DNA from: Candidatus Fonsibacter ubiquis
GTDB taxonomy: Bacteria; Pseudomonadota; Alphaproteobacteria; Pelagibacterales; Pelagibacteraceae
Direction of reading: 5' to 3'
Length of the DNA stretch: 64,000 bases
Assembly: GCF_002688585.1 (NCBI RefSeq)
Contig: NZ_CP024034.1
Span: 111,001-175,000, forward strand
The first letter of the stretch is position 1, and each line of letters starts with the position of its first letter. Below, one piece after another: positions 62,875 through 64,000 of the stretch. Both the position numbers and the translations under genes were made by a program. A model generated the notes under the pieces. The model made no database searches, was not told the origin of the DNA, and was given only the letters and a program-made list of their open reading frames with translations.

Positions 62875-64000
<1,126 letters not shown>

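Overview
The window is AT-rich bacterial chromosome with very tight gene packing. The 16S gene has alphaproteobacterial signatures, the rRNA operon has the order 16S, tRNA-Ile, tRNA-Ala, 23S, and several protein families are typical of Alphaproteobacteria (DUF1476 ATPase zeta inhibitor, DUF4167, DUF1178, TIGR02300). Together with extreme A+T content, a TPP riboswitch directly in front of a sodium:solute symporter (the thiV arrangement known from SAR11) and very small intergenic gaps, this suggests a streamlined marine alphaproteobacterium of the SAR11/Pelagibacterales type. I cannot place the clade without a 16S tree. No prophage, insertion sequence, CRISPR array or plasmid function is visible.

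Layout. 1-5.6 kb: stress and redox genes (azoreductase end, Hsp20, PsiE-like protein, a PQQ-type sugar dehydrogenase with two small membrane proteins, SodB, a photolyase-like flavoprotein with unusual domain order, a histone-deacetylase-fold hydrolase). 5.7-16 kb: transporters, lipoproteins and cell-surface genes (gamma-glutamylcyclotransferase-like, folate/biopterin-type MFS, DUF6279 lipoprotein, ceramidase-like protein, two bactofilins, SbtA-type bicarbonate transporter, dienelactone hydrolase, glyoxalase I). 16-17.4 kb: two genes of unknown function behind a structured leader. 17.4-21.7 kb: RmuC, exonuclease I, MsrPQ and thioredoxin.

21.7-31.3 kb: one ten-gene minus-strand operon read as aroA-cmk-rpsA-ihfB-pyrF-trpF-trpB-trpA-accD-folC, almost every junction overlapping. 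TrpA and TrpB depart from the classical family at catalytic and subunit-communication motifs. 31.4-38.6 kb: small housekeeping genes (RlmN, LOG family, ATPase zeta inhibitor) plus an FkbM methyltransferase. 38.7-46.3 kb: a reduced-sulfur and methionine block: MetY, then a minus-strand row of periplasmic rhodanese, YeeE transporter, CysK, MetX and OsmC, with a divergent Lrp/AsnC regulator. 46.4-49.6 kb: two duplicated TorF-type porins, each with the same 3' hairpin, then the TPP riboswitch and thiV. 50-60.6 kb: CDF exporter, old yellow enzyme, Nudix hydrolase, UbiG, then lysC-ispG-prfA-prmC, DUF4167 and an M23 peptidase. 60.6 kb to the end: rRNA operon with promoter, boxA, RNase III stem, 16S, two tRNAs and the 5' part of 23S.

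The sulfur block reads as import or processing of reduced sulfur (periplasmic rhodanese, YeeE) feeding O-acetylserine and O-acetylhomoserine sulfhydrylation (CysK, MetX, MetY). Thiamin-precursor uptake is under TPP control. Six of about thirteen convergent gene pairs share a 4-base TTAA or CTAA that gives both genes their stop codon, so dedicated terminators are rare here.
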